NCBI RefSeq assembly: GCF_026683955.1
Contig: NZ_CP113343.1
Location: forward strand, 3,038,001-3,102,000
Reading direction: 5' to 3'
DNA length: 64,000 bases
Source: Arthrobacter sp. MMS18-M83
Lineage (GTDB): Bacteria; Actinomycetota; Actinomycetes; Actinomycetales; Micrococcaceae
A program made the translations under genes and the position numbers. The notes below the pieces were generated by a model. That model had not been told where the DNA came from, made no database searches, and worked only from the letters and a program-made list of their open reading frames with translations. Each line of letters begins with the position of its first letter. Position 1 is the stretch's first letter. This document shows positions 17,329-25,420 of this stretch, piece after piece.

Positions 17329-19295
17329 GCAGCGCACCCAGCACGGCCAACCGCCCGCCCCGCCCTCCGATGGGCCCCGGCCGTGGCGGACCCTTCGCCG
17401 GCATGAACGTCCCGGCCGAAAAGGCCATGAACTTCCTGCCTTCTGCCAAGCGGCTCCTCGGCACCCTTCGGCCAGAGCGCATGTGGCTGACCCTGGTTCT
17501 TGTCCTGGCTGTCGCGAGCGTGACCCTGTCCGTGATCGGCCCTCGACTGCTCGGCGAGGGCACCAACCTGATCTTCGCCGGCGTCGTATCCAAGCAACTT
17601 CCCGCAGGGGTCAGCAAGCAACAGCTCATTGACGGCTTGCGCGCTTCCGGCCAGGGCTCCAAAGCTGACATGTTGAAGGGCATGGACCTGACTCCCGGCG
17701 TCGGGATCGACTTTGGGGCGTTGTCCTCGATCCTGATGTGGGTGCTGGTCCTCTATGTCCTGGCCTCAGCGTTCGGCTGGATCCAGGCGTACGTGCTCAA
17801 CGGCGTCGTGCAGCGGACCGTGTACCGGCTGCGCGAGCAGATCGAAGCGAAAATCAACCGCCTTCCGTTGCGTTATTTCGACTCCGTGCAGCGCGGTGAA
17901 CTCCTCAGCCGTGTGACCAACGACGTCGACAACATCTCGCAAAGCCTCCAGCAGTCCATCAGCCAGGCGGTGACATCCCTGCTCACGGTGGTGGGCGTCA
18001 TCTTCATGATGTTCCTGCTGTCGCCGATTCTGGCGTTCATCACCCTGGTCACCGTGCCCCTGACGCTCGTGACCACCATGCTGATCGCCAAGCGCTCGCA
18101 GAAGCTGTTCGTTGCCCAGTGGAAGAACACCGGCGAGCTGAACGGGCAGATCGAAGAGACCTACACCGGCCATGCGCTCGTGAAGGTGTTCGGCCGGCAG
18201 CGGGAGGTGGAACAGCGCTTCCGCGAGAAGAACGCGGAGTTGTTCTCGGCCAGTTTCGGAGCCCAGTTCATCAGCGGCCTGATCATGCCGGCGCTGACCT
18301 TCATCGGCAACCTGGTCTATGTGGGGATCGCCGTGGTGGGTGGCTTGCAGGTGGCCTCCGGTGCCATGCAGCTTGGCGATGTCCAGGCCTTCATCCAGTA
18401 CTCACGGCAGTTCACCCAGCCGCTGGCGCAGCTTGGTTCAATGGCCAATCTGCTCCAGTCCGGCGTGGCATCCGCCGAACGAGTCTTCGCGCTGCTCGAC
18501 ACCGAAGAGCAGAGCCCCGACCCTGAGCCTTCGGCCGTTCCGGAAGTGACGCGAGGGCGCTTGGTGTTCGAGAACATCTCCTTCTCCTACTCGCCGGACA
18601 AGCCGCTGATCCAGGATTTGAGCCTGGTGGCCGAGCCCGGGCAGTCCGTGGCGATCGTCGGGCCTACCGGGGCGGGCAAGACCACCCTCGTGAACCTGAT
18701 GATGCGCTTCTACGAGCTCGACGCGGGGCGGATAACGCTCGACGGCGTGGACGTCGCGTCGATGTCGCGGTACGAGCTGCGCTCGCGGATGGGTATGGTC
18801 CTGCAGGACACGTGGCTGTTCGGCGGCACCATCCGGGACAACATCGCCTACGGCCGGCCGGACGCCACCGAAGCGGACATTCTGGAGGCCGCGCAGGCGA
18901 CCTACGTGGACCGCTTCGTGCACTCGCTCCCGGAAGGGTACGACACAGTGCTCGACGACGAAGGAAGCAACGTTTCTGCAGGTGAGAAGCAGCTGCTCAC
19001 CATTGCCCGGGCGTTCTTGGCGCGTCCTTCAGTCTTGATTCTGGACGAGGCCACGAGCTCTGTGGATACCCGGACTGAGGTCCTGGTGCAGAAGGCCATG
19101 AACGCCCTGCGTTCGGACCGGACGAGCTTTGTCATCGCGCACCGCCTCTCCACGATCCGCGACGCCGACCTCATCCTGGTGATGGAGGCCGGGCAGATCG
19201 TGGAGCAAGGAACACATGCGGAGCTGCTGGCTGCTGGTGGCGCCTACTCGAGGCTGTACGAGGCCCAGTTCGCGGCGCCGGTGGCGGAGGTCTAG
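17325..19295 (+). CDS. Heterodimeric ABC exporter, partner subunit
   Basis: The 656-residue partner has a longer N-terminal extension rich in proline and glycine before the first membrane segment and a loop of about 60 residues after it. Its nucleotide-binding domain has Walker A GPTGAGKTT and Walker B VLILDEATSSVD with the catalytic glutamate, but a non-canonical signature (NVSAGEKQLL). Paired with the upstream subunit, one composite site should be active (this Walker B with the upstream SGGQ) and one degenerate. It is followed within seven bases by the first 100-bp palindromic element, which may end the transcript. Confidence 0.9.
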   Translation: MSSAPSTANRPPRPPMGPGRGGPFAGMNVPAEKAMNFLPSAKRLLGTLRPERMWLTLVLVLAVASVTLSVIGPRLLGEGTNLIFAGVVSKQLPAGVSKQQLIDGLRASGQGSKADMLKGMDLTPGVGIDFGALSSILMWVLVLYVLASAFGWIQAYVLNGVVQRTVYRLREQIEAKINRLPLRYFDSVQRGELLSRVTNDVDNISQSLQQSISQAVTSLLTVVGVIFMMFLLSPILAFITLVTVPLTLVTTMLIAKRSQKLFVAQWKNTGELNGQIEETYTGHALVKVFGRQREVEQRFREKNAELFSASFGAQFISGLIMPALTFIGNLVYVGIAVVGGLQVASGAMQLGDVQAFIQYSRQFTQPLAQLGSMANLLQSGVASAERVFALLDTEEQSPDPEPSAVPEVTRGRLVFENISFSYSPDKPLIQDLSLVAEPGQSVAIVGPTGAGKTTLVNLMMRFYELDAGRITLDGVDVASMSRYELRSRMGMVLQDTWLFGGTIRDNIAYGRPDATEADILEAAQATYVDRFVHSLPEGYDTVLDDEGSNVSAGEKQLLTIARAFLARPSVLILDEATSSVDTRTEVLVQKAMNALRSDRTSFVIAHRLSTIRDADLILVMEAGQIVEQGTHAELLAAGGAYSRLYEAQFAAPVAEV

Positions 19296-19301
19296 GGGAT
19301 C

Positions 19302-19401
19302 TGTCACGCTGAGCAACTTTTTGGCGTCTTGGGTCAGGGAGAAGCCCGGGAATCCGGGGTCTTGGTGCTAGTCGGCCGCTAAAAATGTGCCAGGCGTGAC
19401 A
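19302..19401 (+). repeat. 100-bp palindromic element, copy 1
   Basis: The element begins TGTCACGCTGAGCAACTTTT and ends with an imperfect inverted copy, CTAAAAATGTGCCAGGCGTG followed by ACA. Terminal repeats of about 22 bases make it MITE- or REP-like. It begins seven bases after the exporter stop codon and is a direct-orientation partner of the copy at 20305-20404, which has the same length. Confidence 0.7.
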
Positions 19402-19467
19402 TTTGGTTGTCCACATAGGGCATGCCGGGGGTGAAACAGACAAGCCGCGGCTCGGCACGATGGCTAT

Positions 19468-20301
19468 ATGGATGTTGAAAAGGCGCTCAACCTCTGCGGG
19501 GGTGTGGCGCGAAGGCCGGTGCTGGCGCGTCTTGGCATCACCGACGGCCAGCTGAGGAGGGCGGTTCGCAGCGGTGTGGAACAACCGGCGCGGGGCGTCT
19601 ACGCGCTGGCTTCGGCATCCGTCGCCGATGTGGCCCTGGTCCGGAACCACCAAATACGGACCTGCGCCAGTGCGGCCCAGTTCTACGGGTTGTGGGTCAT
19701 TGACCAGTCCGGCCCGCTGCACGTGCACCAAAGGCGCAACCGAGGGGCCTGCGACGTCCTACATCACGGTGGTTTGCTGCTCCCCTCGCATCCGCACAGA
19801 CAAGTGGCTTCCCTGGCAGATGTCCTGATCCACGCATTGCGCTGCCTGCCCTGGCAGGAATCCTTGGTCATGGTGGAGTGTGCAGTGGCCCGGGGTGACA
19901 TGACAGTGGGTTTCCTGCGGGAGCGGCTGCCGGGAAAGCGCAACGGCAAGGCACGCCAGGTTCTTCGTTGGGTGGATCGCGGGGCTGAATCGATGTTGGA
20001 GACGCTGGCCCGGACCTACTTCCGGAGGACCGGAATACACGTCCAGCCACAGTTCTATCTCGACGGCGTGGGCTACATGGACCTGTTGCTGGACGGTTGG
20101 CTGTTGGTGGAACTCGACGGCCGCCACCATGCGGATTGGCGGCAGGTAAAGAAAGACCATCGCCGTAACAACTCGTCCGTGGTTCAGGGCTATACGGTGC
20201 TCCGTTACTACTACTCGGACGTGGTCTATGGCGCAGAAACCATGGTTGCGGAGGTTCTTGCGGTGCTTGGGCGCGGGAAATTTGCGCGTCCGGCGGCGTA
20301 G
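19468..20301 (+). CDS. AbiEi-type wHTH / DUF559 endonuclease-like protein
   Basis: The 277-residue protein has an N-terminal winged-helix region like the AbiEi antitoxin domain (GVARRPVLARLGITDGQLRR, then a VEQPARGVYAL wing). The C-terminal DUF559 domain is of the Vsr-like restriction endonuclease fold: ESMLETLARTYF, YMDLLLDGWLLVELDGRHH and KDHRRNN supply the usual acidic, glutamate and lysine/histidine positions. Such fusions are frequent in actinobacteria and their role is unresolved. No Shine-Dalgarno sequence precedes the ATG at 19468. Both flanks carry a copy of the same 100-bp palindromic element, suggesting that the gene and repeats moved together or that the elements target these sites. 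Confidence 0.8.
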   Translation: MDVEKALNLCGGVARRPVLARLGITDGQLRRAVRSGVEQPARGVYALASASVADVALVRNHQIRTCASAAQFYGLWVIDQSGPLHVHQRRNRGACDVLHHGGLLLPSHPHRQVASLADVLIHALRCLPWQESLVMVECAVARGDMTVGFLRERLPGKRNGKARQVLRWVDRGAESMLETLARTYFRRTGIHVQPQFYLDGVGYMDLLLDGWLLVELDGRHHADWRQVKKDHRRNNSSVVQGYTVLRYYYSDVVYGAETMVAEVLAVLGRGKFARPAA

Positions 20302-20304
20302 CTG

Positions 20305-20404
20305 CGTCACGCCGGGCAACTTTTTGGCGCCTTGGGGCAGGGAGAGGCCCAGAAATCCAGGAGATTGGATGCCAGCCGCGACCAAAAACCTGCCTCGTGT
20401 GACA
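20305..20404 (+). repeat. 100-bp palindromic element, copy 2
   Basis: It is similar to 19302-19401 along its whole length: CGTCACGCCGGGCAACTTTT at the left end and ACCAAAAACCTGCCTCGTGT then GACA at the right. The ends are imperfect inverted repeats of each other. It starts three bases after the stop codon of the DUF559 gene. Confidence 0.7.
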
Positions 20405-20439
20405 CTTCATGGCTCGACATGGTTTTAGGCTTAATCCCC

Positions 20440-21204
20440 ATGGACATCAACCCGCCAGAGCTCCTCAGCCTTCCGGGTGGCCGGATTGAACTCCGCGACG
20501 CTCGCAGCGGTTGCACCAACTCGGTGGCCCTCGTGGCCTTCGAAATCGGAAGGACGGCGGTCACGTGGGCAGAATTTGCCGCAACCGCCGGACGTGAGCT
20601 GACGGAACATCCACGGACGCCAGCACACGGCGTCACCTGGTTCGATGCCGTCCATTGGTGCAATGCCGCGTCCGAAGCGGAAGGCCTCAGTCCGGCATAT
20701 GCCCCCACCGGACGAAACGTCGAATGGAACGTCGCGTCCAACGGCTACCGGTTGCCCACCGAGGCGGAATGGGAATACGCCTGCCGCGCAGGTTCAGATG
20801 GTCCGCACTACGGTCCGCTCGACGAGGTGGCGTGGACGGCGAAGGACGGGTTGTCCGCGCCCAGCGACATGGCGTTAAAGGCCCCCAACGAGTTCGGCGC
20901 CTACGACATGCTGGGCAATGTCTGGGAGTGGTGCTGGGATTACGCCGATCCGGCGAGATACGGAGACTACAGGACATTCCGCGGTGGCGGCTGGGCTGAT
21001 GAAGCCTGGAACGTGCGTGCGTCAGTGCGGCGCAGCAGTGCGCCCAACGCCGTCCTTGAAGACGTGGGTTTCCGGGTGGCGCGCGGCGCCAGTGGGACAC
21101 CATTTGCAAAAGCCGCGCAGGGTTGGTCGGACGAGGCCGACCGACACCGGGCCAAAGTACGCGGCCCGATTCCGTTCGGCTGGACTCCGCTGAAGTTCGA
21201 CTAG
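20440..21204 (+). CDS. SUMF1/FGE-like protein lacking the catalytic cysteines
   Basis: This 254-residue protein is of the formylglycine-generating-enzyme (SUMF1/EgtB/PvdO) fold: VTWFDAVHWCNAAS, NGYRLPTEAEWEYACRAGS, GAYDMLGNVWEWCWD and RTFRGGGWADEAW are the usual blocks. The region where true formylglycine-generating enzymes carry their redox cysteine pair reads NVRASVRRSSAPNAVLEDVG and has none, so activation of sulfatases is unlikely. No sulfatase gene is nearby. The start is uncertain between ATG 20440 and ATG 20419; neither has a clear ribosome-binding site. It may have a binding rather than catalytic role. Confidence 0.8.
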   Translation: MDINPPELLSLPGGRIELRDARSGCTNSVALVAFEIGRTAVTWAEFAATAGRELTEHPRTPAHGVTWFDAVHWCNAASEAEGLSPAYAPTGRNVEWNVASNGYRLPTEAEWEYACRAGSDGPHYGPLDEVAWTAKDGLSAPSDMALKAPNEFGAYDMLGNVWEWCWDYADPARYGDYRTFRGGGWADEAWNVRASVRRSSAPNAVLEDVGFRVARGASGTPFAKAAQGWSDEADRHRAKVRGPIPFGWTPLKFD

Positions 21205-21250
21205 TGCGAAGTATCCATGCCTATTGACCCCTCTCCACCGTCGGAATATC

Positions 21251-21270
21251 CTACAACCAAATGGTTGTAG
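21251..21270. promoter_or_regulatory. Perfect palindrome overlapping the ArsR start codon
   Basis: CTACAACCA and TGGTTGTAG are perfect 9-base arms around AA, and the ATG of the ArsR gene (21261) lies inside the right half. This is an obvious autoregulatory operator candidate; the transcript would have almost no leader. Confidence 0.7.
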
Positions 21271-21593
21271 ATCTGCTCCATGAAACCGAACTTGACCGCC
21301 TGTTCCAGGCACTTGCCGATGCCACGCGTCGGGACATCGTGCGGCGGGCGACTGTCGGGGAGTATTCAGTGTCCGGCTTGGCGGCTCTCTACGCCATGAG
21401 CTTCGCCGCCGTCCAGAAACACGTGGCGGTGCTGGAGCGCGCGTCCCTTGTAACGAAGGAGAAGCGTGGAAGGGAGCAGATCGTGCGGGGCAACCATGAT
21501 GGCTTGCAGAAAGCCCGCCAGCTGCTCGATGAGTACGAGGCGATCTGGCGGCAGCGCGTCGAGCGGATCGCAGACATCCTCGCCGAAAAATAG
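21261..21593 (+). CDS. ArsR-family transcriptional regulator
   Basis: The 110-residue winged-helix protein has LFQALADATRRDIVRR, the family's N-terminal block, and a recognition region around SGLAALYAMSFAAVQKHVAV, followed by a wing and a C-terminal helix. It lacks metal-binding cysteines, so it belongs to the metal-independent subgroup usually encoded next to an SRPBCC (AHSA1) protein, exactly as here. The ATG lies inside a perfect 20-bp palindrome, and the residues MVV come from the operator itself. It probably represses its own two-gene unit. Confidence 0.9.
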   Translation: MVVDLLHETELDRLFQALADATRRDIVRRATVGEYSVSGLAALYAMSFAAVQKHVAVLERASLVTKEKRGREQIVRGNHDGLQKARQLLDEYEAIWRQRVERIADILAEK

Positions 21594-21606
21594 GAAGGGT
21601 TCCGCA

Positions 21607-22104
21607 ATGACGGTTATCAGTTCCACCAAGAATCCCGAAGCGTTGACCTTAACCCTCGTCGCTGAGTTCGATGCCAGTCCCGAACAGGTCTGGCAAATCT
21701 GGGAAGACCCGCGCCAGCTTGAGCGCTGGTGGGGTCCACCCACCTGGCCAGCCACGTTCGAGCAGTTCGAGTTTGAGCCGGGCGGGAAGGCCAGCTATTA
21801 CATGACCGGTCCCGACGGCGAGAAGGCCGGCGGCTGGTGGCGCATCACGTCCGTCCAAGCTCCGAACAGGCTGGAGTTCGACGACGGTTTTGCCGACGAA
21901 AATGGCGCTCCCGTCGAGGACATCGGTGCCGGCCACGCGACCGTGACCCTCGAGGAGATCGGCGACCGCACCCGCATGACCATCCTGTCCACCTTCGAAT
22001 CAGAAGAACAGATGAAGAAGATGATCGACATGGGAATGGAAGAGGGAATGCAGGAGGCCGCCGGCCAGATCGACGCGCTCCTTTCCGAGCACTCCCGCGC
22101 CTGA
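21607..22104 (+). CDS. SRPBCC / AHSA1-type ligand-binding protein
   Basis: The 165-residue START-like protein has DASPEQVWQIWEDPRQLERW at the N-terminus, a WWGPPTWP segment, GGWWRITSVQAPNRLEF in the middle and a C-terminal helix rich in methionine and glutamate (QMKKMIDMGMEEGM). The start ATG at 21607 has GGAAGG upstream and lies 13 bases after the ArsR stop. These proteins bind hydrophobic small molecules; with the ArsR neighbour it forms a common two-gene sensing/response module of unknown ligand. Confidence 0.88.
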   Translation: MTVISSTKNPEALTLTLVAEFDASPEQVWQIWEDPRQLERWWGPPTWPATFEQFEFEPGGKASYYMTGPDGEKAGGWWRITSVQAPNRLEFDDGFADENGAPVEDIGAGHATVTLEEIGDRTRMTILSTFESEEQMKKMIDMGMEEGMQEAAGQIDALLSEHSRA

Positions 22105-22135
22105 CCCGTCCCTCCGGACCGGGTCGGAACAGCGA

Positions 22136-22165
22136 ACGACGGCGGGAGGTGCCTCCCGCCGTCGT
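22136..22165. terminator. Bidirectional hairpin terminator between convergent genes
   Basis: Perfect 14-base arms, ACGACGGCGGGAGG and CCTCCCGCCGTCGT, surround a TG centre between the SRPBCC gene (plus) and the small gene at 22193 (minus). It is almost identical in sequence to the hairpin at 46367-46401. Confidence 0.75.
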
Positions 22166-22192
22166 CGTCGCGTTGCGTCCGAAAAGGCGTTG

Positions 22193-22405
22193 TTACAGGG
22201 AGTGTGCGTCGAAGGCCGTGGCCTTGGCTGCGCCGCCGTTCAGGCTGACAGTGAAGGTGTTCGGCCCGCTGCAGGTAACTGCGATGCTTGCCTTGGACGT
22301 GTTGTGGCGCACCGAGAAATCGTGAACCAGGGCGTCCAGCGTGTGGTGGGTGGTCGAACGGTCCCAAATTTTGAGGGTTACGGAGTCGGCAGTTTCAAAC
22401 GTCAT
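22193..22405 (-). CDS. Small hypothetical protein
   Basis: This 70-residue protein is not recognised. It has alternating hydrophobic positions suggesting a small beta-rich domain (SVTLKIWDRSTTHHTLDALV, then CSGPNTFTVSLNGG), no signal peptide and no membrane segment. The ATG at 22405 has GGAAG about 12 bases upstream. The codon pattern is GC-rich like its neighbours, and it shares a bidirectional terminator with the SRPBCC gene, which supports it as real. Confidence 0.55.
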   Translation of the reverse strand: MTFETADSVTLKIWDRSTTHHTLDALVHDFSVRHNTSKASIAVTCSGPNTFTVSLNGGAAKATAFDAHSL

Positions 22406-22737
22406 TGTTCAGTGCTTCCATTCATGAATCCGGATATTCGGCTATCGCGCCAGTGCGAAGCCGCGGTACGACCTATCCATGAACGCCTGAGACTCTAGGC
22501 GGGCTCGGCAAGCTCACCGGTTTGGCCTCATTGCGTCCACCAGGATGGGCAAAAACTTGGCCGGGACATTGCGTCCTGACCCTGCCTTTCCATAGTGCAC
22601 AATGACGCGTAGACGGCTCAAGCCAAGAAGGCGTTTGTTGCTAGTGAGTCTCATCACAGCTGGGTGCGGCTAGTTCGATGCCAGCCACAAAGTGCCGATG
22701 TCCAAACCCGCGACTGCGTCGATAGTGCCTGGGAGCG
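22406..22737. other. Intergenic stretch without recognisable gene
   Basis: No open frame with coding character was seen on either strand. The stretch separates the small gene at 22193 from the broken gene at 22738. Confidence 0.5.
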
Positions 22738-23019
22738 TCACTTGCTCTGGTCTGCGCGGTAGAAGTACATTTCGCGGGATCCGGAGGGGGCATCCCAGCC
22801 TTGCGCGAACATCTAGGTTCCGCCGAATCTAAGCAGGCCTCCCCATGCCAGCGACCCTCCTCTGTGCACGGCCTTCTGGGTGAAGGGTTGGTTCACGTCA
22901 TACAGCGCCTGCGCCGCGGAGAACTGGCCGTCTGCGTCCCCGTAGAAGAAGTCCAGTCGACGGGTGGCGGCCGCCCCGTCCTCGGGAAGGCCGTACTGGC
23001 TTGGATCTGCCGAGTCCAC
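22738..23019 (-). pseudogene. 3' fragment of an unidentified gene with an internal amber stop
   Basis: One minus-strand frame reads MDSADPSQYGLPEDG and on to LAWGGLLRFGGT, meets TAG at 22813-22815, and continues in the same frame as MFAQGWDAPSGSREMYFYRA to a TGA at 22738. The sequence is strongly protein-like across the stop. The upstream part of the gene is absent: the frame is closed by a stop just inside the hairpin at 23034-23083. The family was not recognised; it may be the C-terminus of a secreted beta-rich enzyme. Confidence 0.5.
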
Positions 23020-23033
23020 CTCCTCCCAAAGTA

Positions 23034-23083
23034 GCTAGCAGTTGTTGTCGTTTTGAGCCGCCAGAACGACAACAACTGCTAGC
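23034..23083. repeat. Perfect 19-bp inverted repeat (long hairpin)
   Basis: GCTAGCAGTTGTTGTCGTT (23034-23052) and AACGACAACAACTGCTAGC (23065-23083) are perfect complements around a 12-base loop. It lies between the RpiB-type gene end (23127) and the broken gene. It may serve as terminator of the sugar operon but has no T-run, and its length suggests a dispersed palindromic element. Confidence 0.65.
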
Positions 23084-23126
23084 CAGTTGGGACTGGAGAC
23101 GGCGGCAGAACCCACGGCGGCAGGAC

Positions 23127-23618
23127 TCAGCAGCCCTCGAAATCGGTGAGCACCTTGACCTTGTCGGCTGACGCCGATGCCGGGTCGAAGGCATAGCCGA
23201 GCCATTCCCGTGCCAGCCTGCTGGCCAGCTCCACCCCAACCACGCGCTGGCCCATGGTGAGCACCTGGCAGTCGTTGGACAGGATGGAACGCTCCACGGA
23301 GAAGGAATCGTGGGCCGTGGTGGCGCGGATCCCGTCTACCTTGTTCGCTGCGATGGCCACGCCGATTCCGGTGCCACAGAACAGGATGGCCCTGTCTGCA
23401 AGGCCGTTCCGGATGAGTTCGCCCGCCTTGATCCCGACGTACGGGTAGGGTCTGGTGAAGTCTTCCAAGGAGTCGTTGCGGTTGACGCCGATATCGATGA
23501 TTTCGCTGATCCGCGGATCGTCCCGCAGATCGGCCATGATTCGGTCTTTATAGTCCACGCCTGCTTCATCGGCGCCCAGGATGAGTCGGAAACCCCTGGT
23601 TTGTCCTTCCGCGGTCAT
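23127..23618 (-). CDS. RpiB/LacAB-family sugar-phosphate isomerase (tetrose-phosphate isomerase candidate)
   Basis: The 163-residue protein is of the RpiB fold: [15 protein letters not shown] at the N-terminus, [15 protein letters not shown] carrying the catalytic cysteine and anion-binding glycines, then ARTAHD-like [13 protein letters not shown]. Relatives encoded next to DhaK-type kinases (DerI/EryI) interconvert D-erythrulose 4-phosphate and D-erythrose 4-phosphate, the likely role here. The start ATG at 23618 overlaps the kinase stop (ATGA), and a longer reading to 23678 would sit inside the kinase gene. It is the last gene of the minus-strand unit. Confidence 0.85.
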   Translation of the reverse strand: MTAEGQTRGFRLILGADEAGVDYKDRIMADLRDDPRISEIIDIGVNRNDSLEDFTRPYPYVGIKAGELIRNGLADRAILFCGTGIGVAIAANKVDGIRATTAHDSFSVERSILSNDCQVLTMGQRVVGVELASRLAREWLGYAFDPASASADKVKVLTDFEGC

Positions 23619-25387
23619 GCGACGGCTCCGGCGTGCTTGCCGGCGGCCGCGCCCGCATTGGCCGCGCCTGCAGGCCACACAAGATGCGGGCCCATAACGG
23701 TGAAGATCATTGCCAGCGAGGTAGCTCCGGGGTCGGCTGTGCCCACGCTCTTCTCCGCGAGCGGGCGTGCCCGTCCCTTGAGAGGCCTGAGCGAGGCCGT
23801 GGCTTGGGCTGCCGAGGTGGCCGCTGCAGCCGCGTCCGCCCAGGCAGCATCCGGAAGGATGCCCTCGGCCACGAGCCTGCAGAACGTTTCCGTGAAGGGG
23901 AGCAATGCATCCACCATGGTTTTGTCGCCGATCTCGGCCTTGCCCAGGGTGGTGATCCGCGCAGCGAACGCGGTCACGCCAGCGGCGAGTTCAGCCGGTC
24001 CTGGCGTTTTGTCATTGCCGAGCGATTCGCCGAGAGCCCGGAGGCCTGCGCCCCACAGGACGCCCGAGGTTCCGCCGGCTTTATCCGCCCAGGCGTCGCC
24101 TGCGGCTCCCAACATGTCGCCGGCCCCGGCCCCACCAGCAAGAGCCGTTGCGGCGGCCGCAGTGGCAGCGTCAATTCCGCGGACCATCCCGCGGCCGTGG
24201 TCGCCGTCGCCCGCTACGGCATCCATGTCGCCAAGCTGCGATTCGGCGTCGTGCAGTGCTTCCCGCGCTGCTTCCAGGGCGGCTGCGCAATTCGCGGCAT
24301 AGTCGCGGGAGTCCTGGGTGGCGGCGAACGCGATAGCTTCCGGGCCGCCGTCGAACGCGTCTTCGGTGAGGGCAAGACCGGTCAGCAGGGCGGTAGTGCC
24401 CCGACGGTAGGCCGGCGTTTCCGCGGGAGCCGTCCAGAGCGGCTCAAGTTCCTCGTCCAGCCACGTGATGGTGAGGGAGACGCCGGACATGTCCAGGCTA
24501 GTGACCAGTTCGCCGACCTCCGGCATGACCAAGGTGTAGCCGGCCGCGCGCAGCAGCGGAGCGACGGTAAGCCACAGGACGAATAATTCCTCGTGCTTGG
24601 TGGAGCCGAGTCCGTTGAGGATCACTGCGATGCGGTTTCCCGCTCCGTGCGGCGTCTCTGCCAGCAGCCGGGCGACGAGTTCCTGCCCGAGTTCCCTGGC
24701 GGGCGGGAGTTCGGTGTCGAACAATCCAGGCTCGCCGTGGATGCCCAGGCCGAGTCCCATCTGCTTGTCCTTGAGCGTGAAAAGCGGCGCTTCGGCGCCG
24801 GGGAAGGTGCAGCCGTGGAAGGCGCTGCCGATGGTGCGGGTCAGGCTGTTTGCCTTCCGGCCCAAGCGCACGACGTCGGCCAGCCCGGCCCCCGCTTCGG
24901 CGGCGGCGCCCATGATCTTGAAGACCGTGAAGTCGCCCGCGATGCCGCGGCGTTTGGCTGACTCCGACGGCGGGGCGCTGGCAATGTCGTCCGTCACCAG
25001 CACGTTTTCCACGGCGATGCCTTCCGCAGCCAGGCGCTCGCTCGCCATGCCGAAGTTCAGGACGTCCCCGGCATAGTTGCCGTAGGTGAACACCACTCCG
25101 GCGCCGGAATCCGCGGCCCTGGCCACGGAATATGCCTGTTGAGCGGAAGGCGAAGTGAAGATGTTGCCCACGACCGCGCCGTCGGCCAGTCCTGCGCCGA
25201 TGAGCCCGGCAAACGCCGGGTAGTGCCCGGATCCACCACCGGCCAGCACGGCCACCTTGGGCTGCTGGGGACGGTGGCGGCGCACTGCGCCGCCGGGCAC
25301 CTGGCGCACCAGGCCGGAGTGGAGGTCGCAGAAACCGGCAAGTGCTTCCTCTGCGAAATCGGCGGGATCGTTGAAGATTCTGGTCAT
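23615..25387 (-). CDS. DhaK-DhaL fusion kinase (dihydroxyacetone/erythrulose kinase)
   Basis: The 590-residue single-chain kinase has a DhaK domain (about residues 1-330) with [10 protein letters not shown] and the substrate-binding histidine in LGIHGEPG, and a DhaL domain (about 385-590) with the metal-binding aspartates in [12 protein letters not shown]. Such ATP-dependent kinases phosphorylate dihydroxyacetone; in the tetritol pathways described in mycobacteria they act on D- or L-erythrulose (DerK, LerK). With the RpiB-type and TIM-barrel isomerases alongside, an erythrulose substrate is favoured. It is coupled to the isomerase by an ATGA overlap. Confidence 0.88.
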   Translation of the reverse strand: MTRIFNDPADFAEEALAGFCDLHSGLVRQVPGGAVRRHRPQQPKVAVLAGGGSGHYPAFAGLIGAGLADGAVVGNIFTSPSAQQAYSVARAADSGAGVVFTYGNYAGDVLNFGMASERLAAEGIAVENVLVTDDIASAPPSESAKRRGIAGDFTVFKIMGAAAEAGAGLADVVRLGRKANSLTRTIGSAFHGCTFPGAEAPLFTLKDKQMGLGLGIHGEPGLFDTELPPARELGQELVARLLAETPHGAGNRIAVILNGLGSTKHEELFVLWLTVAPLLRAAGYTLVMPEVGELVTSLDMSGVSLTITWLDEELEPLWTAPAETPAYRRGTTALLTGLALTEDAFDGGPEAIAFAATQDSRDYAANCAAALEAAREALHDAESQLGDMDAVAGDGDHGRGMVRGIDAATAAAATALAGGAGAGDMLGAAGDAWADKAGGTSGVLWGAGLRALGESLGNDKTPGPAELAAGVTAFAARITTLGKAEIGDKTMVDALLPFTETFCRLVAEGILPDAAWADAAAAATSAAQATASLRPLKGRARPLAEKSVGTADPGATSLAMIFTVMGPHLVWPAGAANAGAAAGKHAGAVA

Positions 25388-25420
25388 CGTGGGCTCTTTC
25401 GGCTACGGATGTGGGGGCTG

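Noticed and set aside
23034..23083. Insertion-sequence terminal repeats
   Set aside because: Both arms are adjacent with a 12-base loop and no transposase between; it is a hairpin, not a pair of element ends.
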